From: Nanobdellota archaeon
GTDB lineage: Archaea > Nanobdellota > Nanobdellia > Pacearchaeales > GW2011-AR1
NCBI GenBank assembly: GCA_018815925.1
Contig: JAHIWS010000020.1
Coordinates: 1-64,000, forward strand
Length of the DNA stretch: 64,000 nt
Direction: 5' to 3'
Shown: one piece after another, positions 43,720 to 51,860 of the stretch
Layout of the letters: every line of letters begins with the position of its first letter
Numbering within the stretch: the stretch's first letter is position 1
The notes under the pieces: model-generated
Seen by the model: only the letters and a program-made list of their open reading frames with translations
What the model was told of the DNA's origin: nothing
The model's database searches: none
Position numbers and translations under genes: made by a program

Positions 43720-44388
43720 ATGGATCAAATAAAAGAAGCTTTCCAAAAAGTAAAACAAGATGTTGATTTATTAAAAAAAGATTTAGATTTCTTAAAGGAA
43801 AATATTGTTGAAACAAGACAAAAAATAATTGATTTATGCAATATAGTCTTAAAATTATCTAAAAAAGAGGCTCCGACACATAAACAAGATATTCCAACAG
43901 TTTCGACACATCCTTCGACACATTCAACAAGGTTTAAGCCATTAAAAACCCAAAATATGCTTATTTCCACTGGAAATCAAGGGGTTTCGACAGACAGACA
44001 GACAGACAGACAGACACACCAACAGACACAAAAAACACCTCAAAACACCCCCAATTCTATTGAAAATGCAGTTGAAATGTTAGAATCCTTAGATAATCTT
44101 AAAAGGGAAATTAGGCTGAAATTTAAAAGACTTACAGATCAAGAGTGGGTAGTTTTTTCAACAATATATCAATTTGACGAAGAGCAAATAAGTGCAGATC
44201 ATAAAGCTCTTTCTAAGAAGTTAGGTTTATCTGAAAGTTCTATTAGGGATTATGTTGGGAGATTAATTAAAAAAGGAATTCCCGTCGAGAAAAAGAGAAT
44301 AAATAATAAACAAATATCCTTATCTATTTCTCCCAATCTCAAGAAAATAGCATCTCTTCCTACAATTTTACAATTAAGAGAGCTTTAG
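43720..44388 (+). CDS. coiled-coil plus winged-helix regulator with simple-repeat linker
   Basis: A 222-aa protein. The N-terminal coiled coil (1-45, VKQDVDLLKKDLDFLKENI) is followed by a Thr/Gln/Ser linker (50-115) and a C-terminal wHTH (about 130-200, LSKKLGLSESSIRDYVGRLIKKGIP). The linker DNA contains seven GACA units, so slippage would shift the frame before the DNA-binding domain. It converges with a paralogue of the same architecture (44570). Confidence 0.7.
   Translation: MDQIKEAFQKVKQDVDLLKKDLDFLKENIVETRQKIIDLCNIVLKLSKKEAPTHKQDIPTVSTHPSTHSTRFKPLKTQNMLISTGNQGVSTDRQTDRQTHQQTQKTPQNTPNSIENAVEMLESLDNLKREIRLKFKRLTDQEWVVFSTIYQFDEEQISADHKALSKKLGLSESSIRDYVGRLIKKGIPVEKKRINNKQISLSISPNLKKIASLPTILQLREL
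43989..44016. repeat. (GACA)7 tetranucleotide repeat inside a coding region
   Basis: Seven uninterrupted GACA units inside the linker of the preceding regulator gene, encoding a DRQTDRQT-like segment. A tetranucleotide in coding DNA is a classic slippage (phase-variation) substrate, because one unit gained or lost shifts frame. Confidence 0.93.
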
Positions 44389-44569
44389 CTAGTTTTTATG
44401 TTAGCCGAATAACTTCCATTTTTTTCAAACTAGTATTAATTTTAAGTCTCTTTTTCTAATTTTTTACTTTTTTAAATCTTAAAACCCTCTAAATTTCCTT
44501 TTTTATTTTTATTACTTTAAACAATTATTTGTTTTTAATTCTCACTTTTGATTTTTTAAATTTCTTTTT
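44389..44569. terminator. T-rich convergent terminator region
   Basis: A 180-bp gap between two convergent genes containing many runs of five to seven T on the plus strand (and A-runs for the other strand). Oligo-T tracts terminate archaeal transcription. No hairpin or gene seen. Confidence 0.5.
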
Positions 44570-45178
44570 TTAATTTTTCTTATGCTTTTTTGGTCTTTTT
44601 ACACTCACTTTTGATTTTTTCATTAATTTTTCTTTTATTTCATCAGGGATAAATACCCTTTTCTTACCATTATACTCTATTCTTTCTTCAATTATATCCC
44701 CTTTTTGTTTTATTCGATTTATCTGTCCTCTTATTGTTGATTTAGATTTTCCTAACATTGCTGCCAAATCATCATAACTTAAGTTCATGTCACTATTTAA
44801 AAGTACCCACAAAATAGCCCTCTCAGTTACTGAAAATTGGTCTAATTTTGGTGTTTGAACAGCTGTTTGCACACCTGTTTGAACAGCATAAACACCTGTT
44901 TGTTTATCAAACACCTGTTTAGGTGTTTTAAACACCTGTTTAGGTTTTAACTCATTCATGATCGATAAAATATTTTTCAATCCTTCAAGCTCTTTTTTTA
45001 TCGAAGACAAATCTTCTTTTAACCCTTCAATATTATTTTGTTGTAAATTTTTTTCAGATTCAAGGTGTTTTATCCATCCACTAACAGCACTAATATCTTT
45101 TTTAACAGCCTCAAAACCTTTTTTTGTGTCTTCTTCAACACGTTCTACCTCTTTTTTTCTAGAAAACCACCTAAACAT
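44570..45178 (-). CDS. coiled-coil plus winged-helix regulator, paralogue of the 43720 gene
   Basis: A 202-aa protein starting MFRWFSRKKEVE (the tracked start lies 17 codons earlier). It has a coiled-coil region (15-80, LEGLKNILSIM end), a repeat linker KQVF/QTGV (about 80-115) and a wHTH (about 120-175, YDDLAAMLGKSKSTIRGQINRIKQKGDII) with a very basic tail. A TATA-like ATTTATATAAT lies 28 bp upstream. Linker DNA carries four CACCTGTTT motifs, also present upstream of the gene. Confidence 0.7.
   Translation of the reverse strand: MFRWFSRKKEVERVEEDTKKGFEAVKKDISAVSGWIKHLESEKNLQQNNIEGLKEDLSSIKKELEGLKNILSIMNELKPKQVFKTPKQVFDKQTGVYAVQTGVQTAVQTPKLDQFSVTERAILWVLLNSDMNLSYDDLAAMLGKSKSTIRGQINRIKQKGDIIEERIEYNGKKRVFIPDEIKEKLMKKSKVSVKRPKKHKKN
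44871..44940. repeat. four CACCTGTTT motifs in coding DNA
   Basis: CACCTGTTT begins at 44871, 44892, 44911 and 44932 (spacing 21, 19 and 21 bp), about two helical turns apart, with a further copy at 45381 upstream of the gene. Related CAGCCTGTTTAAA sites occur at about 45338 and 45426. The helical phasing suits an operator array, but the motif also encodes the QTGV/KQVF linker. Confidence 0.75.
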
Positions 45179-45476
45179 AGTATTTCTAAATACCTTAATT
45201 ATATAAATCTTTCTATTTTTCGACGACAATTTCCAAAGATGTTAGTAAATAACATAAATAAAAAAGAGCAAAAAAGGTGCCAAAAATTAACTTTTTTCTA
45301 TGCAAAAACAGTTGTTTATTTAAAAAAACACCCTTAGCAGCCTGTTTAAAACACCCTCAAACAACCCCAAACAACATAAACACCTGTTTGTTTTTTTAAC
45401 TTTTCCATCGGTAAAGCACCATAAACAGCCTGTTTAAACAAACTCAATACATACTTAGGTAACCTTAGTGCACAAT

Positions 45477-45798
45477 ATGCCTAGGCTAAGAAGATTAATA
45501 CAAAATTTTTTTTGGAAAGATAGTAAATTATCCCAAATATCTTTAAAAAGATTATTATAATTCTTTCTTTATACCAAATAAACAAGGGCAAATAACCTTT
45601 AAAGAAGATCTTCTTTTTGGAGGAATTGAAGGAAAATTTTACATTGATTTAAAAACACCTAATTGTATTTATGTTGTTGAAAACATCAAATATTCTATAT
45701 CAACAGATAATGTTGTAAGTGTTGTAAGAGTTCCTTATAATTTTGAGGGAAAGGAACGATCTGAATTAGGGGTAGCAAAATCATTACAAATTGTTTAG
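45477..45798 (+). pseudogene. frameshifted gene remnant
   Basis: An ATG reads 27 codons to a stop. Shifting frame continues with IPNKQGQITFKEDLLFGG… and ends SLQIV at 45798. The composition (alternating strands, balanced charge) looks like former protein, but no family is recognised. Confidence 0.5.
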
Positions 45799-45820
45799 AA
45801 GATCCAAGAGCCCCTAAAGA

Positions 45821-46380
45821 TTGGAAACCAAAACCAACCTAAGAATAATTCTTCATGAGGAAGGTTATGGACCTTTTAGCAAACCTCCTTGGGTAAAAGG
45901 CGGTCCTCCACACCCTACAAAAAATACTAAAATCCTTCTCTTTCACTTAGCTAACCTTAGTGCACAACTCCCACAGGCCACAAAAATTAAGGTCAAAAAT
46001 AGGTGGAAAAACAGCAAAATATAATGGATCTTTTTAAAAATAAATGATTTTATGTTTATTAATGGCAGATGAATTAAAAGATATAGGTGGGAAAACAATT
46101 AGTCCTGGAATCTATTATTTTCCTGAAAAAAACAATAACATTTCTTTCAAATTATTTTAAATTAGTTTCTGTTCCTTTTTTAGGTAAAGGTTATTAGTGG
46201 GAACAACTCTTTGGGGTGTAGGTCTTCCTATTTCTCAAGATCATCCTCCAGACCATAAAAGAGCAAGGAAAAGAGACTTACTACAGGAGAAATACCTGCA
46301 TTAAAAATAAGAACTCAAACAGAAAGATTTGTTTCTCAAGATAAAATAGAAGATTTCTTTAACTTACAAGCAGCCTAATT
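45821..46380 (+). pseudogene. further degraded reading frames
   Basis: Short frames separated by stops: one from 45821 (ends 46024), one starting MADELKDIGGKTISPG (about 46063-46160), and one ending FFNLQAA near 46378. Their order and strand suggest remnants of one accessory operon, perhaps of the integrated element that left the serine recombinase. No function assigned. Confidence 0.4.
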
Positions 46381-46517
46381 ACTAAAAACCAATTTTCCTC
46401 TATAAAACTTCTTACAACCTATATTAACAGAACTTTTTACCCTACAATATATGAACTAAGGGGGTCCTAAATGCCCGTGAACCATAACTTTATATACCTA
46501 AGTGCACGTTATTTACT

Positions 46518-46730
46518 ATGAAAAAGAGGGAAAAAGAGATTAAATGCAAACATTGTGGAGAATGTTGTAAAAGATTAAATTTTACAGACAAATTAATTAT
46601 ATCTCTTAATACATTTTCTTTTATGTTTTCTAAAAAGTGTAAATTCCTTAATCAAGATAATCTTTGTAAAATATATAATAACCGCCCTAAGATATGTAGA
46701 GATTGGATTTGTGGGGTTTTCAAAAAATGA
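46518..46730 (+). CDS. YkgJ-type Cys-cluster protein
   Basis: A 70-aa protein with a CKHCGECCKRL N-terminus, a central CKFLNQDNLCKIY, and CRDWICG near the C-terminus, the metal-binding Cys pattern of small YkgJ/UPF0153 proteins. The stop overlaps the recombinase ATG (ATGA), so the two are translationally coupled. It may be cargo or an accessory of the mobile unit. A repeat CCTAAGTGCAC lies just upstream of the ATG. Confidence 0.7.
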   Translation: MKKREKEIKCKHCGECCKRLNFTDKLIISLNTFSFMFSKKCKFLNQDNLCKIYNNRPKICRDWICGVFKK

Positions 46731-47500
46731 TTACCACTAAACCCTTAGCAGCAATATATGTAAGAGTTAGCACAGAAGAACAAGCAAGGCAAGGGGTGTC
46801 TTTAGCTGCACAAGAAGAGGCCTTACAGAATTATGCAAATGCATTGGGTTATGATGTTTTGAAAATTTACAAAGATGAAGGAAAATCTGCAAAAGATATA
46901 AAGGGAAGACCAGAAATGGTGCAACTACTCATAGATGCAGAAGCACGTAAATTTCAGGCAATTTTTATCTATAAACTTGATAGGTTTTCAAGAAGCTTGA
47001 GAGATCTTATAGAAACAATTGCAAAATTAAAAGAATGGAACATAGATTTTGTTTCTCTTCAAGATAAGATTGAGACTACAAGTGCATCAGGAAAATTAAT
47101 GTTCCATATAATATCTGCTTTTGCTGAGTTTGAAAGAAATGTTACCGGAGAAAGAACAAAATTTTCTATGGATAAAGTAGCAAGAGATGGAAATCCTATT
47201 ACTAGAGCCCCTTGGGGATATAAATTAGAAAATAAAAAACTAATTCCAACAGAGCATTCATATCAAGTCCAGGAGGTTTTTCAAGATTTTTTAAACCAAG
47301 ACGTGAGCCTCACTAAATTAGCAAAGAAATATAGTTTCTCTGTCAATGGCTTAAAGAAAATTCTAACAAATCAAACTTATTTAGGAAAAATTAAGTTTGA
47401 TAAGCAAACCCACCAAGGAACACACCAAGCATTAATATCTTCGACGCTCTTCAACCACGTTCAGAATAAATTAGAAAAGTTAGGGATAAAGAAGATTTAG
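46727..47500 (+). CDS. serine recombinase (resolvase-invertase type with recombinase domain)
   Basis: A 257-aa protein from ATG 46727 (the tracked start overlaps the previous gene). The catalytic domain has IYVRVSTEEQARQGVSL (nucleophile Ser), IYKLDRFSRSLRDL and FAEFERNVTGERT. A Recombinase-domain start (APWGYKLENKKLIP…) and a short HTH-like region follow. It is truncated relative to large serine integrases (over 450 aa); the end coincides with the LysM gene end (4-nt overlap). Confidence 0.85.
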   Translation: MITTKPLAAIYVRVSTEEQARQGVSLAAQEEALQNYANALGYDVLKIYKDEGKSAKDIKGRPEMVQLLIDAEARKFQAIFIYKLDRFSRSLRDLIETIAKLKEWNIDFVSLQDKIETTSASGKLMFHIISAFAEFERNVTGERTKFSMDKVARDGNPITRAPWGYKLENKKLIPTEHSYQVQEVFQDFLNQDVSLTKLAKKYSFSVNGLKKILTNQTYLGKIKFDKQTHQGTHQALISSTLFNHVQNKLEKLGIKKI

Positions 47501-47892
47501 AATTCAGATAAGTAATCTCTATCACTAAGTAGGCTTTTCATAGTATTATTTTTAATATCTTTAGGAAGAATAAGTTCTTTATTAATAAATTTAAGTATCC
47601 TATTATAATTTAATCTTAATTTCATTCCTGGTTCAATATGATTTGGGTTATTTCCAACAATTTTTTGGTTATAAGGATCATTATAAATATCCTTAGCATT
47701 AGCTTCTGGACCATAGTATCTTTGTGCAATTCCTGTCAAACCTCTCTTAGAATCCTTTTCTCGTACAGTATAAAAAGCATCCCTTATAGGCGTTCCTGAT
47801 GATCCTAGTCCAGCCCAAAGTGCAGATTCTACAACCTTAGGAAATAAACATAATCCCGCAATTGTTAAAAACTCTCTTCTACCAACTTCCAT
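47497..47892 (-). CDS. Tat-exported LysM-domain protein
   Basis: A 131-aa protein with a twin-arginine signal (GRREFLTIAGLCLF) and a LysM-like domain (about 42-92, YTVREKD…TGIAQRYYG…NPNHIEPGMKLRLNYN). LysM binds glycan chains. Export by Tat implies folding or cofactor loading inside the cell. Remaining C-terminal 40 residues are unrecognised. Confidence 0.7.
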   Translation of the reverse strand: MEVGRREFLTIAGLCLFPKVVESALWAGLGSSGTPIRDAFYTVREKDSKRGLTGIAQRYYGPEANAKDIYNDPYNQKIVGNNPNHIEPGMKLRLNYNRILKFINKELILPKDIKNNTMKSLLSDRDYLSEF

Positions 47893-47969
47893 ACAAAATT
47901 TACTCTTTTAATATATTTAAAGATTATTGTGTTCCGCACACCCTAAATTTTTTTAAATGAATTTTTATT

Positions 47970-48144
47970 TTATGATTTTTAAAAAAGAGTATCCAAAGAC
48001 TTTTTAAAATATAAACAACCACACAATATATATTTTGATGCTGGAAATCCTGATTTAGATTATTATTTAACTCATAAAGAACACAGAAGACAAAAATATG
48101 TCTTTAAACACTATAGCTCTAAACAACCTAGAAGATTAAAAGAA
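47970..48144 (+). pseudogene. gene remnant antisense to the end of rps9
   Basis: ATG-initiated 11 codons (MIFKKEYPKTF) reach a stop; a shifted frame continues YKQPHNIYFDAGNPDLDYYLTHKEH then RRQKYVFKHY and runs into the uS9 gene end. Likely debris from the region where the r-protein operon is cut. Confidence 0.4.
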
Positions 48145-48546
48145 TTATCTATAAGAAGTTTGCCTCATTGCCCTGGCCCTGGAATCTCCCGGTTTATAGG
48201 CTTCTTTTCTTCTTACATCTGCAACCAGTAAATTCCTATCATAACTTAAAAAAGCTTCAGAAAGCTCTTTTGAATTCGTAAATTTAATAATAGCCCTTGA
48301 TAATGCAACCCTTGCAGCTTCTATTTGTGATTTTTCCCCGCCACTTTTAACATTTATTTCAATATCAAAATTTAATTTTCCTAAAATTTTTTCAGCAATT
48401 CTTAAGGGTTCTTCTATTTTGAATTTATCAAATTTTTGAAGAGATGTAAATGGTTTTTTATTGATTGTGACTTTTCCAGAACCTTCTCTAATAAGGGCTT
48501 TTGCAATAGCCCTTTTTCTTTTTCCAGATGTAATTATTTTTTTCAT
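48145..48546 (-). CDS. rps9: 30S ribosomal protein uS9
   Basis: A 133-aa protein with uS9 landmarks: KRAIAKALIREG, and the C-terminal RRKEAYKPGDSRARAMRQTSYR that reaches the decoding centre. In archaeal operons uS9 is normally followed by rpoN, rpoK and rps2; here the operon stops and remnants follow, while rpoN is at 61060. Confidence 0.93.
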   Translation of the reverse strand: MKKIITSGKRKRAIAKALIREGSGKVTINKKPFTSLQKFDKFKIEEPLRIAEKILGKLNFDIEINVKSGGEKSQIEAARVALSRAIIKFTNSKELSEAFLSYDRNLLVADVRRKEAYKPGDSRARAMRQTSYR

Positions 48547-48601
48547 TTAAAATTGTATTTATGTTTATTTTGAATGAATGGAAATTTTATATTTACTTTT
48601 A

Positions 48602-48994
48602 TCATTTTTTTAGTTCATTAATTTTTAAAAATTTGGTTTTCTTTTCTTTTCCACCTATTATTTTTTTTGATTCTTCAAATTCCTTTGGAGTTTTAGAATA
48701 ACATTTTATTCTTTTAAGAGCCTGTTTTCCTCTTCCTTTTCTATGATTAGGAATCATCCCCCTTATTGTTCTTTTAACAATTAAATAAGGAACTCTTGAA
48801 ATTTTTGGGCCTTTTTGCCCACTTCCAACTCTTTGCCTTTTTGCTTCAAATTTTTCTTTAATATCTTTTTTATTGCCTGTGATGACTATTTGGTTACAGT
48901 TTAAGAGAACAATTTCTTCTCCTTTAAGTGCTTCTTTAGCAATATAACTAGCTAATCTTCCAAGAATTGCGTTTTTACCGTTGATTATTTTCAT
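48602..48994 (-). CDS. rpl13: 50S ribosomal protein uL13
   Basis: A 130-aa protein: MKIINGKNAILGRLASYIAKEAL, a central VKRTIRGMIPNHRKGRGKQALKRIKCY (typical uL13 motif). Starts inside the last codons of eL18 (4-nt overlap), typical operon coupling. Confidence 0.93.
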   Translation of the reverse strand: MKIINGKNAILGRLASYIAKEALKGEEIVLLNCNQIVITGNKKDIKEKFEAKRQRVGSGQKGPKISRVPYLIVKRTIRGMIPNHRKGRGKQALKRIKCYSKTPKEFEESKKIIGGKEKKTKFLKINELKK

Positions 48995-49344
48995 CTTAAA
49001 ACTACCAATCCTTTCCTTTCAGGATTTTTTTTAATTTCTTCTGAGATAGTTAAATATTCACAACCAGCCTGTTTTAGTTTTTCTTTCGCCTTTTCTGAAA
49101 AAGAAAAAGCAACCACTTTTATTTTCTTTCCTATTTCTCCTTGAGAAAGAATTTTTCCAGGAACAACAACATTTTCTTTTAATTTATCTACATTAAAATT
49201 TTTTTGTTTTTTTCTAGGGCCTGATAATATTTCAGCAACTTCTTTCCACCTTTTGTTTTTTTTAGCAAGTCTAATAGTTTCAACTAATTCTATATTATGC
49301 TTTTTTTTTGTTTGTTTTTCAATTTTAGTATTTGATTTACTCAT
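48991..49344 (-). CDS. rpl18e: 50S ribosomal protein eL18
   Basis: A 117-aa eL18: KKNKRWKEVAEILSGPRKKQKNFNVDKL and a VVPGKILSQGEIGKKIKVVAFSFSEKA core. The preceding leader holds a hairpin 12 nt before the ATG. The operon's own strand is opposite to tRNA-Leu, which lies between it and rpoD. Confidence 0.9.
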   Translation of the reverse strand: MSKSNTKIEKQTKKKHNIELVETIRLAKKNKRWKEVAEILSGPRKKQKNFNVDKLKENVVVPGKILSQGEIGKKIKVVAFSFSEKAKEKLKQAGCEYLTISEEIKKNPERKGLVVLR

Positions 49345-49355
49345 TTTTTGATTTT

Positions 49356-49379
49356 GCAGAAGTAGTTACCCTACTCTGC
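49356..49379 (-). promoter_or_regulatory. hairpin in the eL18 leader
   Basis: GCAGA…TCTGC with GTAG/CTAC inside and one unpaired A gives a strong stem with a four-base loop, in the leader 12-35 nt upstream of the eL18 ATG. Neighbouring GCGAGTCAAACC is GC-rich relative to surroundings. Possible r-protein binding or structured 5' UTR. Confidence 0.4.
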
Positions 49380-49529
49380 TAACGCTTGGTTTGACTCGCA
49401 GGTTTTGTAAAAATGTTAGTTTTGAGATGTTTATAAAGGTTTTTATATGCTTAATTAATTCTTAGTTTATTAACCTTAAGCCTAATTTAAAGGAAAGTTT
49501 GATAAAGAAAAATTTGGTTATCTTTATAA

Positions 49530-49613
49530 GCGGAGTTGCTGGAGTGGTCAAACAGGATGGACTCAAAATCCATTAGCTTAGTGCTTACACAGGTTCGAAT
49601 CCTGTACTCCGCA
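49530..49613 (+). tRNA. tRNA-Leu (anticodon CAA)
   Basis: 84 nt. Acceptor GCGGAGT/ACTCCGC, A73 discriminator, anticodon stem ATGGA/TCCAT with loop CTCAAAA (anticodon CAA), long type II variable arm, T-arm with GGTTCGAATCC. Lies on the strand opposite the surrounding r-protein operon. Confidence 0.95.
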
Positions 49614-49628
49614 TAAAAACCTTTACAA

Positions 49629-50354
49629 TCATTCTTTACTAATTTTTTTTCCAACTTCGGCTAAGCCTTTTTTTAAGATTTCAATAGATTTTTTAAAAAT
49701 ATCTTCACAAGGAAGATGACCAAAACTTTCAAGAGTTATTAAAAGTTCATTTGTTGGATTTATATTTATTAATTCTTTTCCTTGTTTTTTGAAGTATTCA
49801 AGACAAATACCACATTCATCACATTTTTCAGAATTTTGAATTTTTATTTTTCCATTTTCAGAGGAAAAAACTTTGAGAGGACAAATATCAACAATTTCTG
49901 TTGGACAATTTCTGTCAACTTTAATATCAAAAATATTCCTATAAAACATTAAACCTGGGGTGAATTTAGAGTGTTCTTTTCCTTTTCCGGTTTGTGTAGT
50001 TGCAACAAATTCTAATTCCTGACCCCTTTTTAAATCACTAATAGGAATTTTATTATGTGCTGGTTGTATAATTCCTTTTAATTCCTCGGAGTAAACAGGT
50101 CCTTCTTTTTTTGAACTCAATTTAAGCTTAATTTCTTTTGATTTTGGGCTTATTTTACTGCTTTCTAAAGGGATTAAACCTAACCTATGGGCAATTGTTT
50201 CATCATAAAGAGGAGAATCATTTTTTGAAATTTCCACACTCTCTATTGCAAGGGTTGGAATTTGGTTTATGTATCTTCTTATAGCATTTGCTAAACTTTC
50301 ATTTATTTCTGCATTAAAAATAATCTGGTTTTCTTGTTTTTTTTGAAGTTTCAT
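49629..50354 (-). CDS. rpoD: RNA polymerase subunit Rpo3 (D)
   Basis: A 241-aa protein related to bacterial alpha: FNAEINESLANAIRRYINQIPTLAIE and SPLYDETIAHRLGLIPL. Domain 3 carries CPTEIVDICPLKVF and CDECGICLEY, a ferredoxin-like cysteine set that may bind an Fe-S cluster. Starts the downstream half of the operon after uS11; tRNA-Leu follows its stop. Confidence 0.92.
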   Translation of the reverse strand: MKLQKKQENQIIFNAEINESLANAIRRYINQIPTLAIESVEISKNDSPLYDETIAHRLGLIPLESSKISPKSKEIKLKLSSKKEGPVYSEELKGIIQPAHNKIPISDLKRGQELEFVATTQTGKGKEHSKFTPGLMFYRNIFDIKVDRNCPTEIVDICPLKVFSSENGKIKIQNSEKCDECGICLEYFKKQGKELININPTNELLITLESFGHLPCEDIFKKSIEILKKGLAEVGKKISKE

Positions 50355-50390
50355 AGTATTTTTTAATATACTTTGTTTTTAAATTTATCT

Positions 50391-50813
50391 TTAAGGTCTT
50401 CGACCCCTTCGACCCCCTTTCTTTTTTGGGCCTCCTCTTGGAACCCTTGTTGTATCAAGGATATTTAAAATTTTAAATCCTGATCTCGATAAACTTTTTA
50501 TTATAGCATTTGCTCCAGGACCAGGAGCAGGATTTCTGGTTTTTGCTCTTATTCTAACATATAGGAATTTAATACCTAAATCTTGAATGTTTTCTGCAAT
50601 TCTTTTGGCTATAAACATGGCTATGGTTGGATTTGCTTTTAATCTTCCATGTTTTGTAACCATACCTCCTGTAACTTTTGAAATTGTTTTACCAGACATA
50701 TCTGTTACATGTACTATTGTATTGTTAAAAGAGGTATAAATATTTACAACTGCTTCTACTTCTTTTTTGGGTTTTTTAGGTGTTTTTTTGATTTCTGTTT
50801 TTTCTTCAGGCAT
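50391..50813 (-). CDS. rps11: 30S ribosomal protein uS11
   Basis: A 140-aa protein: VVNIYTSFNNTIVHVTDMSGKTISKVTGG and a C-terminal RVPRGGPKKKGGRRGRRP. The Lys-rich 20-residue N-terminus is slightly extended. Two-nucleotide gap to uS4. Confidence 0.95.
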   Translation of the reverse strand: MPEEKTEIKKTPKKPKKEVEAVVNIYTSFNNTIVHVTDMSGKTISKVTGGMVTKHGRLKANPTIAMFIAKRIAENIQDLGIKFLYVRIRAKTRNPAPGPGANAIIKSLSRSGFKILNILDTTRVPRGGPKKKGGRRGRRP

Positions 50814-50815
50814 TT

Positions 50816-51283
50816 TTATTTATTTTTTTCTGTTTTAATTTTCTTTTTTAAACTAATTTTATCTTCTAATTCTAAAGGAACAATATATGAAGGAATATTA
50901 ATAATCCTTTTATTAACTAACACTTTTTTATGAACTATTAACTGCCGTGCACTTTTTGGCGTTGTAGCGAGTTTTTTAGTTAAAACTAATGTTTGAAGCC
51001 TTCTTTTTAAATAATCTTTTTTATCTAGAGAAAGAATATCTCCTATAGATTCAATTTTAAAACCAATTTTTTTTAACCCATTAAAAAGAACTTTTTGTTC
51101 ATTTGAATCTGCAGAAATTAGTTTTTTAGCTTTTTCTCTTATTTTTTTTATCTGAGCTTCTGCTTTCCAAATCTCTTTTTTGTTTTTTAACCCAAAATCT
51201 TTTTTTATCTGAGCTTCTTCGGCAATTCTAGTTTTATCAAAAGGTCTTTTTGGTTTTGAATATTTTTTGTGTTTACGTTTCAT
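50816..51283 (-). CDS. rps4: 30S ribosomal protein uS4
   Basis: A 155-aa protein with an S4 domain: RLQTLVLTKKLATTPKSARQLIVHKKVLVNKRIINIPSYIVP. The N-terminal region KYSKPKRPFDKTRI fits archaeal uS4. Start overlaps the uS13 stop. Confidence 0.94.
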   Translation of the reverse strand: MKRKHKKYSKPKRPFDKTRIAEEAQIKKDFGLKNKKEIWKAEAQIKKIREKAKKLISADSNEQKVLFNGLKKIGFKIESIGDILSLDKKDYLKRRLQTLVLTKKLATTPKSARQLIVHKKVLVNKRIINIPSYIVPLELEDKISLKKKIKTEKNK

Positions 51284-51858
51284 TTTTTCTTAACTTTCTT
51301 TTTAATTCCTGTTGCTTTTTTTCTGTTTTTTCTAAAATTACTTCTTGTTCTTTGTCCTCTTGTTGGAAGTCCAGCCATGTGTCTATAACCCCTATAGCTT
51401 TTTATTTTCTTAAGCCTCTTAATATCAAAATCTGTTCTTAATTCTAAATCGCTCCCCACCAAGTGTTTATTTTCACCATCTTCAAAATCTTTTTGCCTAT
51501 TTACTAAATATTTTGGGATTCCAGGGTTTTTTAAAAATTCAACAATTTTTTTAATCTCTTCGTCTTTTAATGAACCAATTTTTCTATTTTTATTTATTTT
51601 AAGGATTTTACAAATAGCATTAGATAAAGCCCATGAGATTCCTTTTATCTTTGCTAGGCCAGGATATATCTTCATCTTCCCTTCTATATCTTTTGAAAGA
51701 ATTCTAACTACTCTGTCTTCATACATTTGTTCTAATTTTTGTTCTTTAATACCTGAAATACTTTTATCTTCAAGTGCTTGTTTTTTAGTTTGGCTGCTTG
51801 CAGACGGGATAGCTAGAGGTTTTGTCTCTTGTCTTTTTTCTAATTTTTGTTCTTTCAT
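51280..51858 (-). CDS. rps13: 30S ribosomal protein uS13 with extended N-terminus
   Basis: A 192-aa protein. The S13 core (about 50-190) has VVRILSKDIEGKMKIYPGLAKIKGISWALSNAI and the C-terminal YRGYRHMAGLPTRGQRTRSNFRKNR. An about 40-residue N-terminal extension of Lys/Glu/Gln is unusual for uS13 (normally about 150 aa) and repeats KEQKLE twice. Its ATG (51858) is preceded by DUF655 after 2 nt; an internal start is possible but no better site is visible. Confidence 0.9.
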   Translation of the reverse strand: MKEQKLEKRQETKPLAIPSASSQTKKQALEDKSISGIKEQKLEQMYEDRVVRILSKDIEGKMKIYPGLAKIKGISWALSNAICKILKINKNRKIGSLKDEEIKKIVEFLKNPGIPKYLVNRQKDFEDGENKHLVGSDLELRTDFDIKRLKKIKSYRGYRHMAGLPTRGQRTRSNFRKNRKKATGIKKKVKKK

Positions 51859-51860
51859 TT

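Larger units (their letters stand above)
45179..46517. other. decayed accessory region without intact genes
   Basis: About 1.3 kb between the coiled-coil regulator and the Cys-cluster gene. It contains the upstream CACCTGTTT motif copies, degraded reading frames, and a 16-bp direct repeat TAACCTTAGTGCACAA at 45460 and 45952, with a partial third copy (CCTAAGTGCAC) at 46497. No intact ORF of clear function is present. Confidence 0.6.

Noticed and set aside
49356-49420. A degenerate tRNA in front of eL18
   Set aside because: One stem resembles a tRNA arm, but no T-arm or acceptor pairing can be assembled on either strand.
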